Source: Nitrosomonas sp. (GTDB lineage Bacteria; Pseudomonadota; Gammaproteobacteria; Burkholderiales; Nitrosomonadaceae). From it: DNA of 64,000 nucleotides. Positions 45,933-56,229 of the stretch are shown one piece after another. Each line of letters starts with the position of its first letter. Positions within the stretch are counted from its first letter, which is position 1. Under the pieces are notes generated by a model, which saw only the letters and a program-made list of their open reading frames with translations, was not told the origin of the DNA and did not search any database. The stretch spans positions 124,001 through 188,000 of the forward strand of contig NZ_JAIEMO010000003.1 in the NCBI RefSeq assembly GCF_019752095.1, given 5' to 3'. The translations under genes were made by a program, and so were the position numbers.

Positions 45933-48533
45933 TTAGCCGCCATGTTCGGTATCTACCGCTTTTTTCAGTAAATAAATCTGCTCCAATGCCTGCTTGGGAC
46001 TTAGATCATCAGGCGAAAGATTCTGCAGTATTGCGATTACTGGATGTTCCTGCATAACATTTTCTTCCAGCTCCGGAACGGAAAAAGCAAATAAATCCAA
46101 CTGCGGTTCTCTACTTATACTTTCCTGCTCGAGATTAATCAAATATTTTCTTGCTACTCTAATCGCTGGTTCAGGAACGCCTGCCAGCGCTGCTACTTGC
46201 AAACCATAGCTCTGACTCGCGGGACCTTCAGTGACTTTATGCAAGAAAACAATACGGTGTTTATACTCCACCGCATCCAAATGAACATTCTTAACTTGTT
46301 TAAACTCTTCTGCAAGTTTTGTCAGCTCAAAGTAATGCGTAGCAAACAAGGTAAAACTGCAGTTTTTTGTCAGCAAATGCCGAGCAATTGCAAACGCTAA
46401 AGCCAAACCATCAAAAGTCGAGGTGCCGCGGCCGACTTCATCCATAAGCACTAGGCTATGCGCTGTCGCATTATGGAGTATATTGGCTGTTTCCGTCATT
46501 TCCACCATAAACGTGGAGCGACCGCTGGCAAGATCATCAGCGGCTCCAATGCGGGTAAAAATCTGATCAAGTACACCAATACACGCTTTTTTAGCTGGGA
46601 CATAACACCCACAATGAGCCAGCAAACTAATCAGCGCAATCTGTCGCATGTAAGTCGACTTCCCACCCATGTTAGGACCGGTAATCAACAGCATTTGTGG
46701 TTTTCCAGTTTGCCCGGCGCCTAATTGAACATCGTTAGCCACAAAGTTTTCAATCTGATTTTCTACCACCGGATGACGACCGTTATCTATACTAACAATC
46801 TCCTCATTGGATAAATGTGGCGCGGTGTAATCGAGTATTTGCGCCCGTTCTGCCAGTGTACACAGAACGTCGATCTCAGCAACGCTTAGCGCCATCTTCT
46901 GTAATACATGAATATACTTTAACAACGCCTCTATTAACGCATCATATAAATATTTTTCCCGCGCTAAGGCTCGATCCTGTGCTGATAATGCCTTGTCTTC
47001 GAAAGCTTTCAGTTCAGGTGTAATATAACGTTCAGCACTTTTTAAAGTTTGCCTGCGCCGATAATCCGCAGGAATTTTCTCGCTATGTGCGTGCGTGACT
47101 TCAATATAGAAACCGTGCACACGGTTATATTCGACTTTCAAATTAGGAATACCCGTACGTTCCTTTTCACGAATTTCCAGTTGTAATAAAAAATCCCCAC
47201 AATTGTTCTGCAACGCTCGTAATTCATCAAGTTCAGCGTCATAGCCATCGGCAATCACATTACCTTCGCGCAACACCACACCGGGCTCTTCCAGCAAGGC
47301 TTTATTCAATAGCTCAACAAGCACAGACTCAATTTGCATCGCCTGAATCAATTGATCGATTCTCTCGCTGCGACACGGCGCAATCGCAGTGATAATTTCC
47401 GGGAATAGTTTCAAGCTATCACGCAAACCCGATAAATCCCTCGGACGTGCTGATTTGAGCGCAATACGTGCAGTAACCCGCTCAATATCTACGATCTGCC
47501 GCAAAAGATCGCGTGCAGCCAAATAACTTTTTGACTCATTTTCTCCGATCAAGGCCGCAGTACTATCCAGTCGTTTTTGAATTACGCCACGATCACGCAA
47601 TGGATGATGCAACCAAAATTGCAATAAGCGGCTACCCATATTGGTTGAACAAGTATCCAGCAGAGACAATAACGTGGGTGATCTTTCACCTCGGATGGTT
47701 TCAGAAATTTCGAGATTGCGGCGCGTTACTGCATCCATACGAACATAAATACTTTCCCGCTCGGCTTGCAATGATGTGATATGAAGCACATCCGATCCTT
47801 GCGTCAAGCGCGTATATTCCAGTAATGCACCCGCTGCACACAGAGCCGTAGACAAATCTTCACAGCCAAAACCGGAAAGATCATAAGTTTCAAATTGCCG
47901 TGTCAGACTACTGATCGCACTATCACGATCAAACTGCCACGAAGGTAATTGCTTTAAAACCCAATTTTTCCCTTGTAATTCACCCAATATAAGCGCTTCA
48001 GGTAGAAGAATTTCTGCTGGCTGCAAACGTTCAAATTCACTAAGCATATTTTGCGGCGATGTCTCCATCATCCGTAATTGACCTGCGGCTAGGTTCAACC
48101 AAGCCAAACCCAGAACCGACTCGTGTACCCATAATGCCAGCAAAATGCAATCACGCTTATCCTCGAGTAATGCTGCATCCGTTAATGTTCCAGGCGTAAT
48201 GACGCGAACAACCTCGCGAGCTACCGGTCCTTTACTGGTGACCGAATCACCCACCTGTTCGCAAATCGCGATGGACTCGCCGGCTTTGACCAACTTAGCT
48301 AAATATTGCTCAGCTGCGTGATAGGGCACCCCCGCCATCTTAATCGGCTCACCTGCTGAAGCACCGCGCCGGGTTAAAGTAATCCCAAGCAGTCTTGCAG
48401 CTTTCTCCGCATCATCAAAAAACAATTCATAAAAATCCCCCATGCGATAAAACATCAACATATCCGGATACTGTGCCTTAATGCGCAAGTACTGCTGCAT
48501 CATCGGCGTATGTTGCTCTTTATTTGTTCTCAT
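45933..48533 (-). CDS. mutS: DNA mismatch repair protein MutS
   Basis: 866 residues. MutS recognises mispairs and, with MutL, starts repair. The mismatch-binding motif [15 protein letters not shown] (Phe-X-Glu form: DFYELF) is near residue 33; Walker A is [15 protein letters not shown], Walker [16 protein letters not shown], and the C-terminal helix-turn-helix and tetramer region follow. An ATG ten codons later ([14 protein letters not shown]) is an alternative start. Confidence 0.97.
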   Translation of the reverse strand: MRTNKEQHTPMMQQYLRIKAQYPDMLMFYRMGDFYELFFDDAEKAARLLGITLTRRGASAGEPIKMAGVPYHAAEQYLAKLVKAGESIAICEQVGDSVTSKGPVAREVVRVITPGTLTDAALLEDKRDCILLALWVHESVLGLAWLNLAAGQLRMMETSPQNMLSEFERLQPAEILLPEALILGELQGKNWVLKQLPSWQFDRDSAISSLTRQFETYDLSGFGCEDLSTALCAAGALLEYTRLTQGSDVLHITSLQAERESIYVRMDAVTRRNLEISETIRGERSPTLLSLLDTCSTNMGSRLLQFWLHHPLRDRGVIQKRLDSTAALIGENESKSYLAARDLLRQIVDIERVTARIALKSARPRDLSGLRDSLKLFPEIITAIAPCRSERIDQLIQAMQIESVLVELLNKALLEEPGVVLREGNVIADGYDAELDELRALQNNCGDFLLQLEIREKERTGIPNLKVEYNRVHGFYIEVTHAHSEKIPADYRRRQTLKSAERYITPELKAFEDKALSAQDRALAREKYLYDALIEALLKYIHVLQKMALSVAEIDVLCTLAERAQILDYTAPHLSNEEIVSIDNGRHPVVENQIENFVANDVQLGAGQTGKPQMLLITGPNMGGKSTYMRQIALISLLAHCGCYVPAKKACIGVLDQIFTRIGAADDLASGRSTFMVEMTETANILHNATAHSLVLMDEVGRGTSTFDGLALAFAIARHLLTKNCSFTLFATHYFELTKLAEEFKQVKNVHLDAVEYKHRIVFLHKVTEGPASQSYGLQVAALAGVPEPAIRVARKYLINLEQESISREPQLDLFAFSVPELEENVMQEHPVIAILQNLSPDDLSPKQALEQIYLLKKAVDTEHGG

Positions 48534-48894
48534 CTTTTAGTTATAGGGTTATGCTGCATGAAAGAAATCACTATCTACCACAACTAGCATTAAACTAATT
48601 GCAAATCGATCCTGCGCAATCGCACCCGTCCTGGAAATAGGATAAGCTATGGAATCAGTAGCGCTAAGAAAAACATTGGCCCGCACATATTACCAAACGA
48701 ATGAATGTAACCGCAGTAATTCCGTCAAAGTAGTACCGCATACTTTATTGAATCATGACAAACTATAGGTCTGAAACAAAAAATTTTCTTTTTTAGAACT
48801 CTAAAGTAGAAATTAACTCTAGTGATATTGAGTGTAAAATTGCGCACATAGCATCCTGGAAAATACTCTTATTGAAGAATAAAATTCTGCTACT
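48534..48894. other. Intergenic region upstream of mutS
   Basis: 361 bp between divergent mutS and a small coiled-coil gene. It must contain both promoters. I see short AT-rich stretches and short frames only, with no clear repeat, RNA gene or operator. Confidence 0.5.
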
Positions 48895-49350
48895 ATGCTC
48901 TTAAAATATATTAAAAACAATAATTTATCTATTAACATTCAAGTCATGCAGCTAATTCTTTTATGCGTATTTTTTGCTACCGCCAATACAATTTGGGCTA
49001 ATACGGAAACGCCTGATCAGGAAGCGCAGATCCGTCAGCTTGAAAAAACGTTAACTCGCATACAACAAGAATCTCAATCGACTTATCAGCAATTTCTGAT
49101 GATTCAGGAAATGCGCCGCAACGAAATAGCAGAAGCGCCTCAAGCTTTTCGGCAACCCAAATCGCCCTCACAGAGCATTCCGATTCCTAACTATGAGGAT
49201 TTAATTCGGCTTAAGGAGGAAAAACAAGATCTAATTGATAAATATACAACGGATTTAGATCGCCTTTATGCACGCTATCGAGAGCTGGAAGATGAAAAAC
49301 AAGCGATCTTTGAACAAATCCGATCACTTGAAAAAAAACCAAAAGAATAA
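48895..49350 (+). CDS. Unknown secreted coiled-coil protein
   Basis: 151 residues. No family recognised. Residues about 18-35 (MQLILLCVFFATANTIWA) look like a signal peptide, either internal to this start or beginning at the ATG at 48946, which would give 134 residues. The mature part is mainly charged heptad-like helix (EAQIRQLEKTLTRIQQESQ, then KEEKQDLIDKYTTDLDRLYARYRELEDEKQAIFEQIRSLEKK) broken by a Pro-rich stretch (QPKSPSQSIPIPNYED). A periplasmic helper or spacer role would fit. It converges with the cytochrome gene 29 bp further on. Confidence 0.65.
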   Translation: MLLKYIKNNNLSINIQVMQLILLCVFFATANTIWANTETPDQEAQIRQLEKTLTRIQQESQSTYQQFLMIQEMRRNEIAEAPQAFRQPKSPSQSIPIPNYEDLIRLKEEKQDLIDKYTTDLDRLYARYRELEDEKQAIFEQIRSLEKKPKE

Positions 49351-49379
49351 TGCGGATTCAAGTCTTGAACGCTTATTTA

Positions 49380-49850
49380 TTATTTATCTTCAAAATTTTT
49401 ATACCAAATATCGTAAATTTCATCTGACCATAAGGATTTTATCCAGGCGATCACATCATCGACTTGGTGCTCAGTCAATATGCCTTCCCAAGCAGGCATG
49501 GAGCCTATTTCTGGTGGAGTTCCTTTGAGGATTGTTTTTTTCAAAACATCGGTGGAGTGGTGCCAAGCATGTGCCGAACTGTCTAGTGGCGGGGGTGGAT
49601 ATTTACCATCAGGATTCGGTTTGCGCCAATCCGGCGTTGCTTCTCCATTGGGGCCATGGCACCCCGCGCAATTGGTCACATAAACAGCTTCTCCACGCAT
49701 AATTTGTGCAACGTCCACATTTCTTATCACCAGCCCTGTTTTAGGATCGATCTGATGCTGTCCCAATGCAGTATCCGGCGACGAGAAATCTCCGCACCCG
49801 CTCAACACCATTGTAGCAGCGCCATAAATCAAAAAATGTCGCATCCTCAT
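49380..49850 (-). CDS. Cytochrome c lipoprotein of the copper cluster
   Basis: 156 residues. Lipoprotein signal with LSGC (modified C19), one haem c motif CAGCH at 61-65, and a methionine ligand in EIGSMPAWEGILTEHQVDDVIAWIKSLW. The segment GPNGEATPDWRKPNPDGKYPPPPLDSSAHAWHHSTDVL is typical of a family of periplasmic cytochromes near copper-handling genes. It is the last gene of a leftward trio with a DUF411 protein and a cupredoxin, 14 bp after the former. The likely role is electron transfer or redox handling of copper; the partner is not known. Confidence 0.87.
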   Translation of the reverse strand: MRMRHFLIYGAATMVLSGCGDFSSPDTALGQHQIDPKTGLVIRNVDVAQIMRGEAVYVTNCAGCHGPNGEATPDWRKPNPDGKYPPPPLDSSAHAWHHSTDVLKKTILKGTPPEIGSMPAWEGILTEHQVDDVIAWIKSLWSDEIYDIWYKNFEDK

Positions 49851-49864
49851 AAAAATCGCTGCAT

Positions 49865-50401
49865 TTATTTTAAGCGCATAACTGAGCTGCTTTTTTCTGC
49901 TTCTACGTCTTTAGGTAATGGCTCAGCCCTTTTGGCATACGGATCATAGCGGTTGTAGATGGTGGCATCCGTGCGGGTTTGATCGCGCTCTTTAAGCAAC
50001 AAAACATTATAGGGATCACTACGAGATCCTTCCATACCTGGAGACCCATGCGGCATATCTGGAACAGCCAACCCTATCGCTTTTGGTTTTTCTTTGAGCA
50101 ACCTGATGACATCGGGTGCCGGTACATGCCCCTCAATCGCATATCCATTCACCAATGCCGTATGACACGAACCAACGGTTTCAGAAATACCCGATTTCTT
50201 TCTGATCTCTTTATTACCTACATCATGCGTTTTTACCGTAAAACCATGGTCGCGCATATGGTCGACCCATTTATCGCAACATCCACAAGTCGGACTCTTA
50301 TATACATCTACGGTTGCCGTAGCTGTCACCTGCGTCGCAACACTCAATAAATTGACTGTCAAGATCGACCCAATTAGCAGGGTACTCATTCGTATTTTCA
50401 T
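49865..50401 (-). CDS. DUF411 metal-binding protein
   Basis: 178 residues. Signal peptide (about residues 1-28) then VDVYKSPTCGCCDKWVDHMRDHGF, the CxCC motif (C39, C41, C42) that begins DUF411 proteins. GSCHTALVNGYAIEGHVPAPDVIRLL and AIGLAVPDMPHGSPGME are the other family blocks, with His/Met/Cys that could bind copper. DUF411 genes commonly sit in copper-resistance clusters. ATG overlaps the cupredoxin stop by 4 bp. About 35 residues beyond the domain end in a charged tail. Confidence 0.88.
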   Translation of the reverse strand: MKIRMSTLLIGSILTVNLLSVATQVTATATVDVYKSPTCGCCDKWVDHMRDHGFTVKTHDVGNKEIRKKSGISETVGSCHTALVNGYAIEGHVPAPDVIRLLKEKPKAIGLAVPDMPHGSPGMEGSRSDPYNVLLLKERDQTRTDATIYNRYDPYAKRAEPLPKDVEAEKSSSVMRLK

Positions 50402-50850
50402 TTTTTCTCCACAAAAATTTTTCCACGCATTTTTTTAAAATGACCGGGCAACGGGCAGGCAAAATCAATGATTCCTGCGCGAGTAAAATGCCAAATAAAT
50501 TCCTTTTGTTCGCCAGGCTCCAGTTGTAACAATTGGGTCTCAGAATGCCCCTTATCAGGATACATACGCCGCATCTTAGCAATTTTTTTAAGTTCAGCCA
50601 TCGAACCCATCAACATTTCGTGCTTGTGATTGCCGCCATTTTTGACCACAAACTGGATCGTTTCACCTTCACTCACTTCAACTTCTGCAGGTAAAAACAT
50701 ATTATCCACCTGCGTCAATTTAATAATGCGTGACACTTTATCAGAATCACCCGGCCTGCCAATATCGGATTCCAAATTGGAATGATTTGCAGCCGAGTAA
50801 CTTTCGGTTGAAAACAAGACCAAGATTACCAATGGTATAATTCTATTCAT
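50398..50850 (-). CDS. Periplasmic cupredoxin-domain protein
   Basis: 150 residues. A signal peptide of about 20 residues precedes a plastocyanin-like domain. Type 1 copper ligands are placed as expected: a His in NHKHEM (H75 or H77), then C132 and H137 in FACPLPGHFKKM, with M141 following. Such small blue copper proteins shuttle electrons or bind excess copper. It is the first gene of the trio with DUF411 and cytochrome c, so copper binding followed by redox handling in the periplasm is a reasonable reading. Confidence 0.88.
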   Translation of the reverse strand: MNRIIPLVILVLFSTESYSAANHSNLESDIGRPGDSDKVSRIIKLTQVDNMFLPAEVEVSEGETIQFVVKNGGNHKHEMLMGSMAELKKIAKMRRMYPDKGHSETQLLQLEPGEQKEFIWHFTRAGIIDFACPLPGHFKKMRGKIFVEKK

Positions 50851-51010
50851 AGTATTCTTCTGAAAATAATTTCCGAACTCGTTTATCCATCTTGTTTAGA
50901 ATTCGGCTATGCTAAATTGTTCCAATTCATTTGTCTAATATTCCGTTATAGCCTCTATACTACTTACCTTACTATCAATGAATTTTGCTTCCTCAGATTT
51001 CTCGTAAAGT

Positions 51011-51919
51011 ATGATTAGAAAACAACAATATAATGCCAACAAACTACAAAAACGCTTGAGACGACAAGTAGGAACGGCTATTGCTGATTTCAACATGATC
51101 GAAGCCGGCGATCGAATCATGGTGTGTCTGTCTGGAGGTAAAGATAGCTATGCATTGCTGGATATCCTGCGTAATCTTCAGAACCATGCCCCTGTAGACT
51201 TTGAACTGATTGCAGTGAATCTGGACCAAAAACAGCCCGGTTTCCCTGAGCAAGTTTTACCCAGTTATTTGACACAAATCAGTATGCCTTTTCGGATTGT
51301 AGAACAGGACACCTACAGTGTCGTTAAGCGTGTCATTACCGAGGGAAAAACTACTTGCAGCCTGTGCTCCCGACTACGCCGTGGTGTGTTATACCGTGTG
51401 GCTGGTGAACTTGGGGCCACTAAAATTGCATTGGGTCATCACCGCGATGATATCCTTGAAACCTTATTTCTGAATATGTTTTATGGCGGTAAGCTCAAAG
51501 CGATGCCGCCCAAACTGGTCAGTGATGACGGCAAACACATTGTGATCCGGCCACTGGCTTATTGCAAGGAAAAGGATCTAGCAGCTTATGCAGAAATTGC
51601 GGATTTTCCAATTATTCCATGTAATCTGTGCGGATCACAAAAAAACTTACAACGCCAAACCATCAAAGAAATGATGCAACATTGGGATAAAAAATTCCCC
51701 GGCCGGCTTGAAACCATGTTTCGCTCTATACAGAATGTCCAGCTGTCGCATCTAGCCGATACTTCTCGTTACGATTTCGTTAACTTACAAGCGCAAGATC
51801 GGCCATTCGAAAACGGCGATACAGCATTTGACGAAGAAACATTTGAGCCTAATGTTGAAGAATTGCTCAGTCTTGAAACGGAAGAAGCAGATGATCGCCA
51901 GATGATTTCAGAAAACTAA
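51011..51919 (+). CDS. ttcA: tRNA 2-thiocytidine synthetase TtcA
   Basis: 302 residues. TtcA makes 2-thiocytidine at tRNA position 32 using ATP and an iron-sulfur cluster. The PP-loop is [13 protein letters not shown], the Fe-S cysteines include the CxxC in [12 protein letters not shown] and another in [16 protein letters not shown]-terminal acidic tail follows. It converges with the DUF2784 gene, overlapping by 4 bp. Confidence 0.95.
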   Translation: MIRKQQYNANKLQKRLRRQVGTAIADFNMIEAGDRIMVCLSGGKDSYALLDILRNLQNHAPVDFELIAVNLDQKQPGFPEQVLPSYLTQISMPFRIVEQDTYSVVKRVITEGKTTCSLCSRLRRGVLYRVAGELGATKIALGHHRDDILETLFLNMFYGGKLKAMPPKLVSDDGKHIVIRPLAYCKEKDLAAYAEIADFPIIPCNLCGSQKNLQRQTIKEMMQHWDKKFPGRLETMFRSIQNVQLSHLADTSRYDFVNLQAQDRPFENGDTAFDEETFEPNVEELLSLETEEADDRQMISEN

Positions 51920-52290
51920 TCAACTTTGATGCGTCTGGGCGGCACCCATTTGAAAGTCATTGCGACCAAACCGGCAAACAAGCAATAGACAACAGTCAAG
52001 ATGGCTTCCGACACATTGTAGAATATAATGAAATGAAGCCAACGCTGAATAAAACTACTATCCATTTCTATCTGGCGCAAGCTATTTTCCCACACAGTTA
52101 ATGGACAAACGACACCAAATAACGATTCAACCACCACGAACAAAATAGCGGCAAGGTGCAGATAGCGAAACCAAGGGCTGGTGACAAACATCATCTTCAA
52201 CCACGCACCTACCCAGATAACTGGCAGGCTTCCCACCACAAATAGGACATAAAGAAAATGAACGACCAGCACTATATCAGCTAAAAGCAT
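51916..52290 (-). CDS. DUF2784 family small membrane protein
   Basis: 124 residues from the ATG at 52290; a TTG five codons earlier is less likely. Four hydrophobic segments, the pattern [19 protein letters not shown] and [25 protein letters not shown], match DUF2784. Members are uncharacterised inner-membrane proteins. The stop overlaps that of ttcA on the other strand. Confidence 0.75.
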   Translation of the reverse strand: MLLADIVLVVHFLYVLFVVGSLPVIWVGAWLKMMFVTSPWFRYLHLAAILFVVVESLFGVVCPLTVWENSLRQIEMDSSFIQRWLHFIIFYNVSEAILTVVYCLFAGLVAMTFKWVPPRRIKVD

Positions 52291-52361
52291 TTCTACTCGA
52301 ACCAACTTTTATTAATGAGTGGCTTGCAAATGCTTCCCGATAATCACTGATAAGCTATTTA

Positions 52362-52502
52362 CAGACCGTTGAAAAAAGTTTTCGAAGCAGCTGATACAAT
52401 ACAAAAACAGGTGAAAAAGCGCAGTTTATACATAATAAATGACCATTCTGAATCTGTTTTTAACACCGCAGCAGCAATGCAGATAGTTTTTCAACAAGTC
52501 TG
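52362..52502 (+). mobile_element. MITE-like element, copy 2
   Basis: 141 bp. The ends CAGAC-C-GTTGAAAAA and the complement TTTTTCAAC-AA-GTCTG form an inverted repeat. The interior matches copy 1 (6118-6268) closely and copy 3 (8600-8725) more loosely. It lies between two leftward genes, its right end touching the stop codon of the BON gene. No coding capacity. Confidence 0.72.
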
Positions 52503-52838
52503 TTAATAATCATCGTTAATCGACCCAATCAGCATATCATTTCTGATCGATTTTATACCATCAATAGTACGAGCAATCGCTATTGCTTTGTCCATGTCGT
52601 TACGGGAATTGACGTAACCGCTTAATTCTACAACCCCTCTGATTGTTCTGACATTGATATCAAAACGTCTTAGCGACGGTTCATCAATAATTGCTTCATA
52701 GACTTTTGTGGTAATACGAACATCATTAAATTTTTCTTCCATCCCCGTTTGCTCGGGTATTGATGCACAGCCTGAGAGCATGGCTATTTGAGCAATTAAG
52801 AAGAAAACAATGAAATGACTGTTATCACGTCGTATCAT
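52503..52838 (-). CDS. BON-domain lipoprotein
   Basis: 111 residues. Lipoprotein signal ending LSGC (C24), then a single BON domain (ITTKVYEAIIDEPSLRRFDINVRTIRGVVELSGYVNSRNDMDKAIAIARTIDGI), as in OsmY and related periplasmic proteins thought to bind phospholipids or support envelope integrity. AGGAG precedes the start. The MITE-like element begins at its stop codon. Confidence 0.88.
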   Translation of the reverse strand: MIRRDNSHFIVFFLIAQIAMLSGCASIPEQTGMEEKFNDVRITTKVYEAIIDEPSLRRFDINVRTIRGVVELSGYVNSRNDMDKAIAIARTIDGIKSIRNDMLIGSINDDY

Positions 52839-53165
52839 AATGAGGTCTCCTAAATGATTATCGGAAAAACATCCTCCTCACACTTAGATTAAAAACCCGT
52901 GCCTTTCCACCTTCAGCACTTCATTCAATCCAACAAAACTTAACCGGTTATTTGTTGGGTAAGTATTCGCAACCATCAGAATGCGAGGTAATGCATGGAC
53001 AGAGTAGCTCGCATAACGTCAATGAACAAAGCATTCCATTCCTGTTGATAATATTACATCATTTCTTTGATAGAAATTGCTTTTTTGGCAGAGTAGCTTG
53101 ATTAGATTATGCCTTGATAATATTTATTATTTGACTGATGTTATTTCCACGTTCCAGTAACACCT
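52839..53165. other. Intergenic region between BON and TlpA-like genes
   Basis: 327 bp with the BON promoter region. A 10-base direct repeat (CAGAGTAGCT at about 52999 and 53091) and a short palindrome (TTAACCGGTTA) are visible; I see no gene or RNA in it. Confidence 0.45.
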
Positions 53166-53753
53166 TCAACTAGTTTGTGTCGATTGCTCGTTTTTCGGTA
53201 GCTCCTTCAATAATGGAATTATCATTTTTTCCAGCTTTTTCAGATCGACACGCCCCAAATAGTTTTCGACCAACTCTCCAGAACGATTGATCACCACAGT
53301 ATAAGGTAGCGCAGAATGACGATTTCCCGCAGCCTCTAACAATGACCAAGTATTAAAACTACCGACCAATACCGGATAATTGATACCAAATTCCTGACTA
53401 AACATTTTCACTTTGTCAGCTTGATCAATGGCGATACCGATAAAAATCAACCCTTGTTCCCCATATTTTCTTTGTGCTTCAATAAATTCTGGAATTTCCT
53501 CGCGGCACGGCGTACACCAAGTGGCCCAAAAATTCACTACCATGACTTTTCCTAACCACTGCGAAACCTCCTGATTTTCTCCTTGTAAATCTGGCAAGCT
53601 TGCAGCAAGGATAGCTTGAGCGCCTTGCTGACTTTCTTCACTGGATAATTCAGTTTGATATGCCTCAGACAGCAAAGTACGTAGGAACGAGCCTGCTCCC
53701 AGAGCAAATATCGCGACGCAAGAATACAAAATTACCTGCTTGAACTTCGACAT
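53166..53753 (-). CDS. TlpA/ResA-type thiol-disulfide reductase
   Basis: 195 residues. An N-terminal membrane anchor (VILYSCVAIFALGAGSFL) holds a periplasmic thioredoxin-like domain with active site WCTPC (C80, C83) in NFWATWCTPCREE. Proteins of this type reduce apo-cytochrome c or other periplasmic thiols, taking electrons from DsbD, which is encoded just upstream (53817-55745). With several c-type cytochrome genes nearby, cytochrome maturation is a plausible role. Confidence 0.9.
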   Translation of the reverse strand: MSKFKQVILYSCVAIFALGAGSFLRTLLSEAYQTELSSEESQQGAQAILAASLPDLQGENQEVSQWLGKVMVVNFWATWCTPCREEIPEFIEAQRKYGEQGLIFIGIAIDQADKVKMFSQEFGINYPVLVGSFNTWSLLEAAGNRHSALPYTVVINRSGELVENYLGRVDLKKLEKMIIPLLKELPKNEQSTQTS

Positions 53754-53816
53754 TTTTTTATCCTTAGAAAATATGTTAATAGGGCGCCGGTGCTAATTAT
53801 TTGACAGTAGCTAGCT

Positions 53817-55745
53817 TTAAATCAAAACAGCGTTCAGTACTGTTAAGAAATCATTGTTATTGAGAAATCCAATGATTTTAATATCAGGAACGTCATGACC
53901 TTGACGATCAATAAATAAAATACCCGGCGGCCCAAACAACTTAAATCGTTTAAGTAGCGCGGTATCATCCGAAGTGCCATTTGTGACATCAACCTCCAGC
54001 AGAACCACTTCTTTCAGTCGAGCTTGAACTTTAGCATCAGAGAACGTAAATCGATCCATTTCCTTGCACGAAACACACCAATCAGCATGAAACCTGACCA
54101 TGACGTATTTTTCTCTGGATAACTGGATCTGTTCATCCAGTTCAGCAATAGTTTTTACCCGCTGAAATGGCAGTGTTGCATAACTCGCTGGTCCCGCTTC
54201 CCCTAAACTTGTCGCATCTGCCAGGTTAAGCTTTGAGAGTGGCTGCAGAACATCCCGGCCACCGGACAAAACACCGATCAATAACGCAACACCAACCAGT
54301 AAAGCGATAACACCCACACCTTTGAGAAATTTCTGCACACCGGAGGCTCTTTCCGGCAATGGATCAATCGCATGCAAATAAATCGCCGAAATGATTAACA
54401 ACACGGCCCATAACAACATGTATACCACTTCATTAATCACCGGGGAGATAATCCAAATCGCAACTGCGAGCAGCAACACACCAAAGAATCGCTTAATCGA
54501 CTCCATCCATGCGCCAGCTTTCGGCAGCAAAGCGCCGGCTGATGTTCCCAATAGCAACAGCGGCACACCCATACCCAGTGCCATGACAAACAATGCCGAA
54601 CCGCCCAGAACCACGTCTCGAGTCTGGCTAATATATAGCAAAGCACCCGCCAGCGGTGCGGCGACACAAGGACCGACAATCAAAGCAGACAATGCCCCCA
54701 TACCAAACACACTGGTTAAATGCCCACCTTTCAACTGACCGGCCTCCTGGGATAACTTGGTTTGCAACGACCCGGGCAGTTGCAGCTCATAAAAACCAAA
54801 CATGGAAAAGGACAGCAACACAAACATCGCTGCAAACGTGCCTAGTACCCATGCATTTTGCAAGGCCGCAGACAACATTGCGCCCGATAACCCCGCCGCT
54901 ACACCGATGATGGCATACGTAATCGCCATACCAAATACGTAAGCCAGTGCCAGAATAAATCCATGCCGCTTTGTTACATTCTTGCCTTGATTGGCAATAA
55001 TCCCCGATAGAATTGGAAACATCGGAAACACACAAGGCGTAAATGATAGAAACAAGCCAACCACGAAGAATCCGGAGAGAATTAACCAGTAATTGCCAGT
55101 TTCGAACATGCGTTCAATCTTGTACGATTCGGTTTCAATCGCAGGTGATCTAGATGGCATCTGAAACAATTCAGCGGTAGCATCGATTTCTGCTGCCGTA
55201 GCTTGACTACTCACCGCCTCGGCAACCGCTCCGATCGCGGCCTTTACTGCCGGTAATGTCAAATCAATCACTTTATGTATCGGTGCGTAACACACCCCCA
55301 CCGGTTCATTACAACCTTGATAAGTTGCCTCCAGTGTCAACGGCTCACTTGCTGCGCCTTCGCGCTTTAACGAAATGACCGCTTGAATTGGGCTGTAATA
55401 TACTTCCGTATTGCCAAAAGTCATGTCCTCTTTCATTTTGCCGGGTGGCAACCTTACCTTTTCAATCGCCATACCTTCTTGCTTGGGTTCGAAGGCAATT
55501 TTGTCGCGATACAGGTAATAATCCTTCGCTGGTGTCAAATGTGCAATTAACGTATTTCCGTCTCGCACTTCTACTGCGATCTTGAACGCCTCATCCGGTG
55601 GCAAAAGTTCTTGTGGATTACTTTGGCCCAGATTGATACCTAAGCCCTGTAATTTCTGAAACAAATTTAAAGATCCGCCTTCCTGAGCGAAAGCTTGCGG
55701 ACAGGATAAACATAACATTAGTAGCAAAAGTTGGATTAATCGCAT
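53817..55745 (-). CDS. dsbD: Thiol:disulfide interchange protein DsbD
   Basis: 642 residues. DsbD carries electrons from cytoplasmic thioredoxin to the periplasm. The N-terminal alpha domain has its cysteine pair in YQGCNEPVGVCYAP; the membrane domain (about residues 215-450) has the transfer cysteines in FTPCVFPMFPI and VGPCVAAPLAGA; the C-terminal thioredoxin domain has DWCVSCKEMD. Signal peptide of about 20 residues. cutA precedes it by 15 bp. Confidence 0.95.
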   Translation of the reverse strand: MRLIQLLLLMLCLSCPQAFAQEGGSLNLFQKLQGLGINLGQSNPQELLPPDEAFKIAVEVRDGNTLIAHLTPAKDYYLYRDKIAFEPKQEGMAIEKVRLPPGKMKEDMTFGNTEVYYSPIQAVISLKREGAASEPLTLEATYQGCNEPVGVCYAPIHKVIDLTLPAVKAAIGAVAEAVSSQATAAEIDATAELFQMPSRSPAIETESYKIERMFETGNYWLILSGFFVVGLFLSFTPCVFPMFPILSGIIANQGKNVTKRHGFILALAYVFGMAITYAIIGVAAGLSGAMLSAALQNAWVLGTFAAMFVLLSFSMFGFYELQLPGSLQTKLSQEAGQLKGGHLTSVFGMGALSALIVGPCVAAPLAGALLYISQTRDVVLGGSALFVMALGMGVPLLLLGTSAGALLPKAGAWMESIKRFFGVLLLAVAIWIISPVINEVVYMLLWAVLLIISAIYLHAIDPLPERASGVQKFLKGVGVIALLVGVALLIGVLSGGRDVLQPLSKLNLADATSLGEAGPASYATLPFQRVKTIAELDEQIQLSREKYVMVRFHADWCVSCKEMDRFTFSDAKVQARLKEVVLLEVDVTNGTSDDTALLKRFKLFGPPGILFIDRQGHDVPDIKIIGFLNNNDFLTVLNAVLI

Positions 55746-55760
55746 AGGTATCAGTATTAT

Positions 55761-56084
55761 TTAGTCAGATAGGGTTGTTTCGTCGACGATCCACTGCAAA
55801 TATGCAGGTAATCCGTCCAATATAGGAACCATAATTACTTCCGGAAGTTCATAAGGATGCACCTTCTTGATCAACTGTTCAATCCGTTCATAATATTGCC
55901 GCTGGGTTTTAATTAGCACTGGGGTTTCCTCAGCCGACTCAATGTTATCTTTCCAGCGATAAATCGAAACACACGGACTTAAGGTGTTAACACAAGCCGC
56001 CAAATGTTGATCGACTAAAGCCTCTGCCAACGCTAAGGCGCTTTCCTTATTGGGAAAATTGGTAATAACAAGTACGGGTTCCAT
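55761..56084 (-). CDS. cutA: Divalent-cation tolerance protein CutA
   Basis: 107 residues of the trimeric PII-like CutA family. TNFPNKESALALAEALVDQHLAACVNT and the end EVIMVPILDGLPAYLQWIVDET are the family pattern. CutA is linked to copper tolerance in E. coli, where it also sits beside dsbD; its direct function is unclear. It starts the cutA-dsbD-tlpA leftward group. Confidence 0.93.
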   Translation of the reverse strand: MEPVLVITNFPNKESALALAEALVDQHLAACVNTLSPCVSIYRWKDNIESAEETPVLIKTQRQYYERIEQLIKKVHPYELPEVIMVPILDGLPAYLQWIVDETTLSD

Positions 56085-56229
56085 GCATGTTATGCAGTTG
56101 CTGCAAAAAGATTAATATTACCCTGCATAGCACCTCCATTGACAAGTGATTTTGAATTCTTACGTTCTGGGCATACCCTGCCAATAGGCATATACTCTAA
56201 AAAATAATTTACCAAAAGGATCTTAACAA

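Noticed and set aside
52999..53101. CAGAGTAGCT direct repeat as a regulatory or mobile feature
   Set aside because: Only ten bases, two copies, no accompanying structure; chance is a sufficient explanation.
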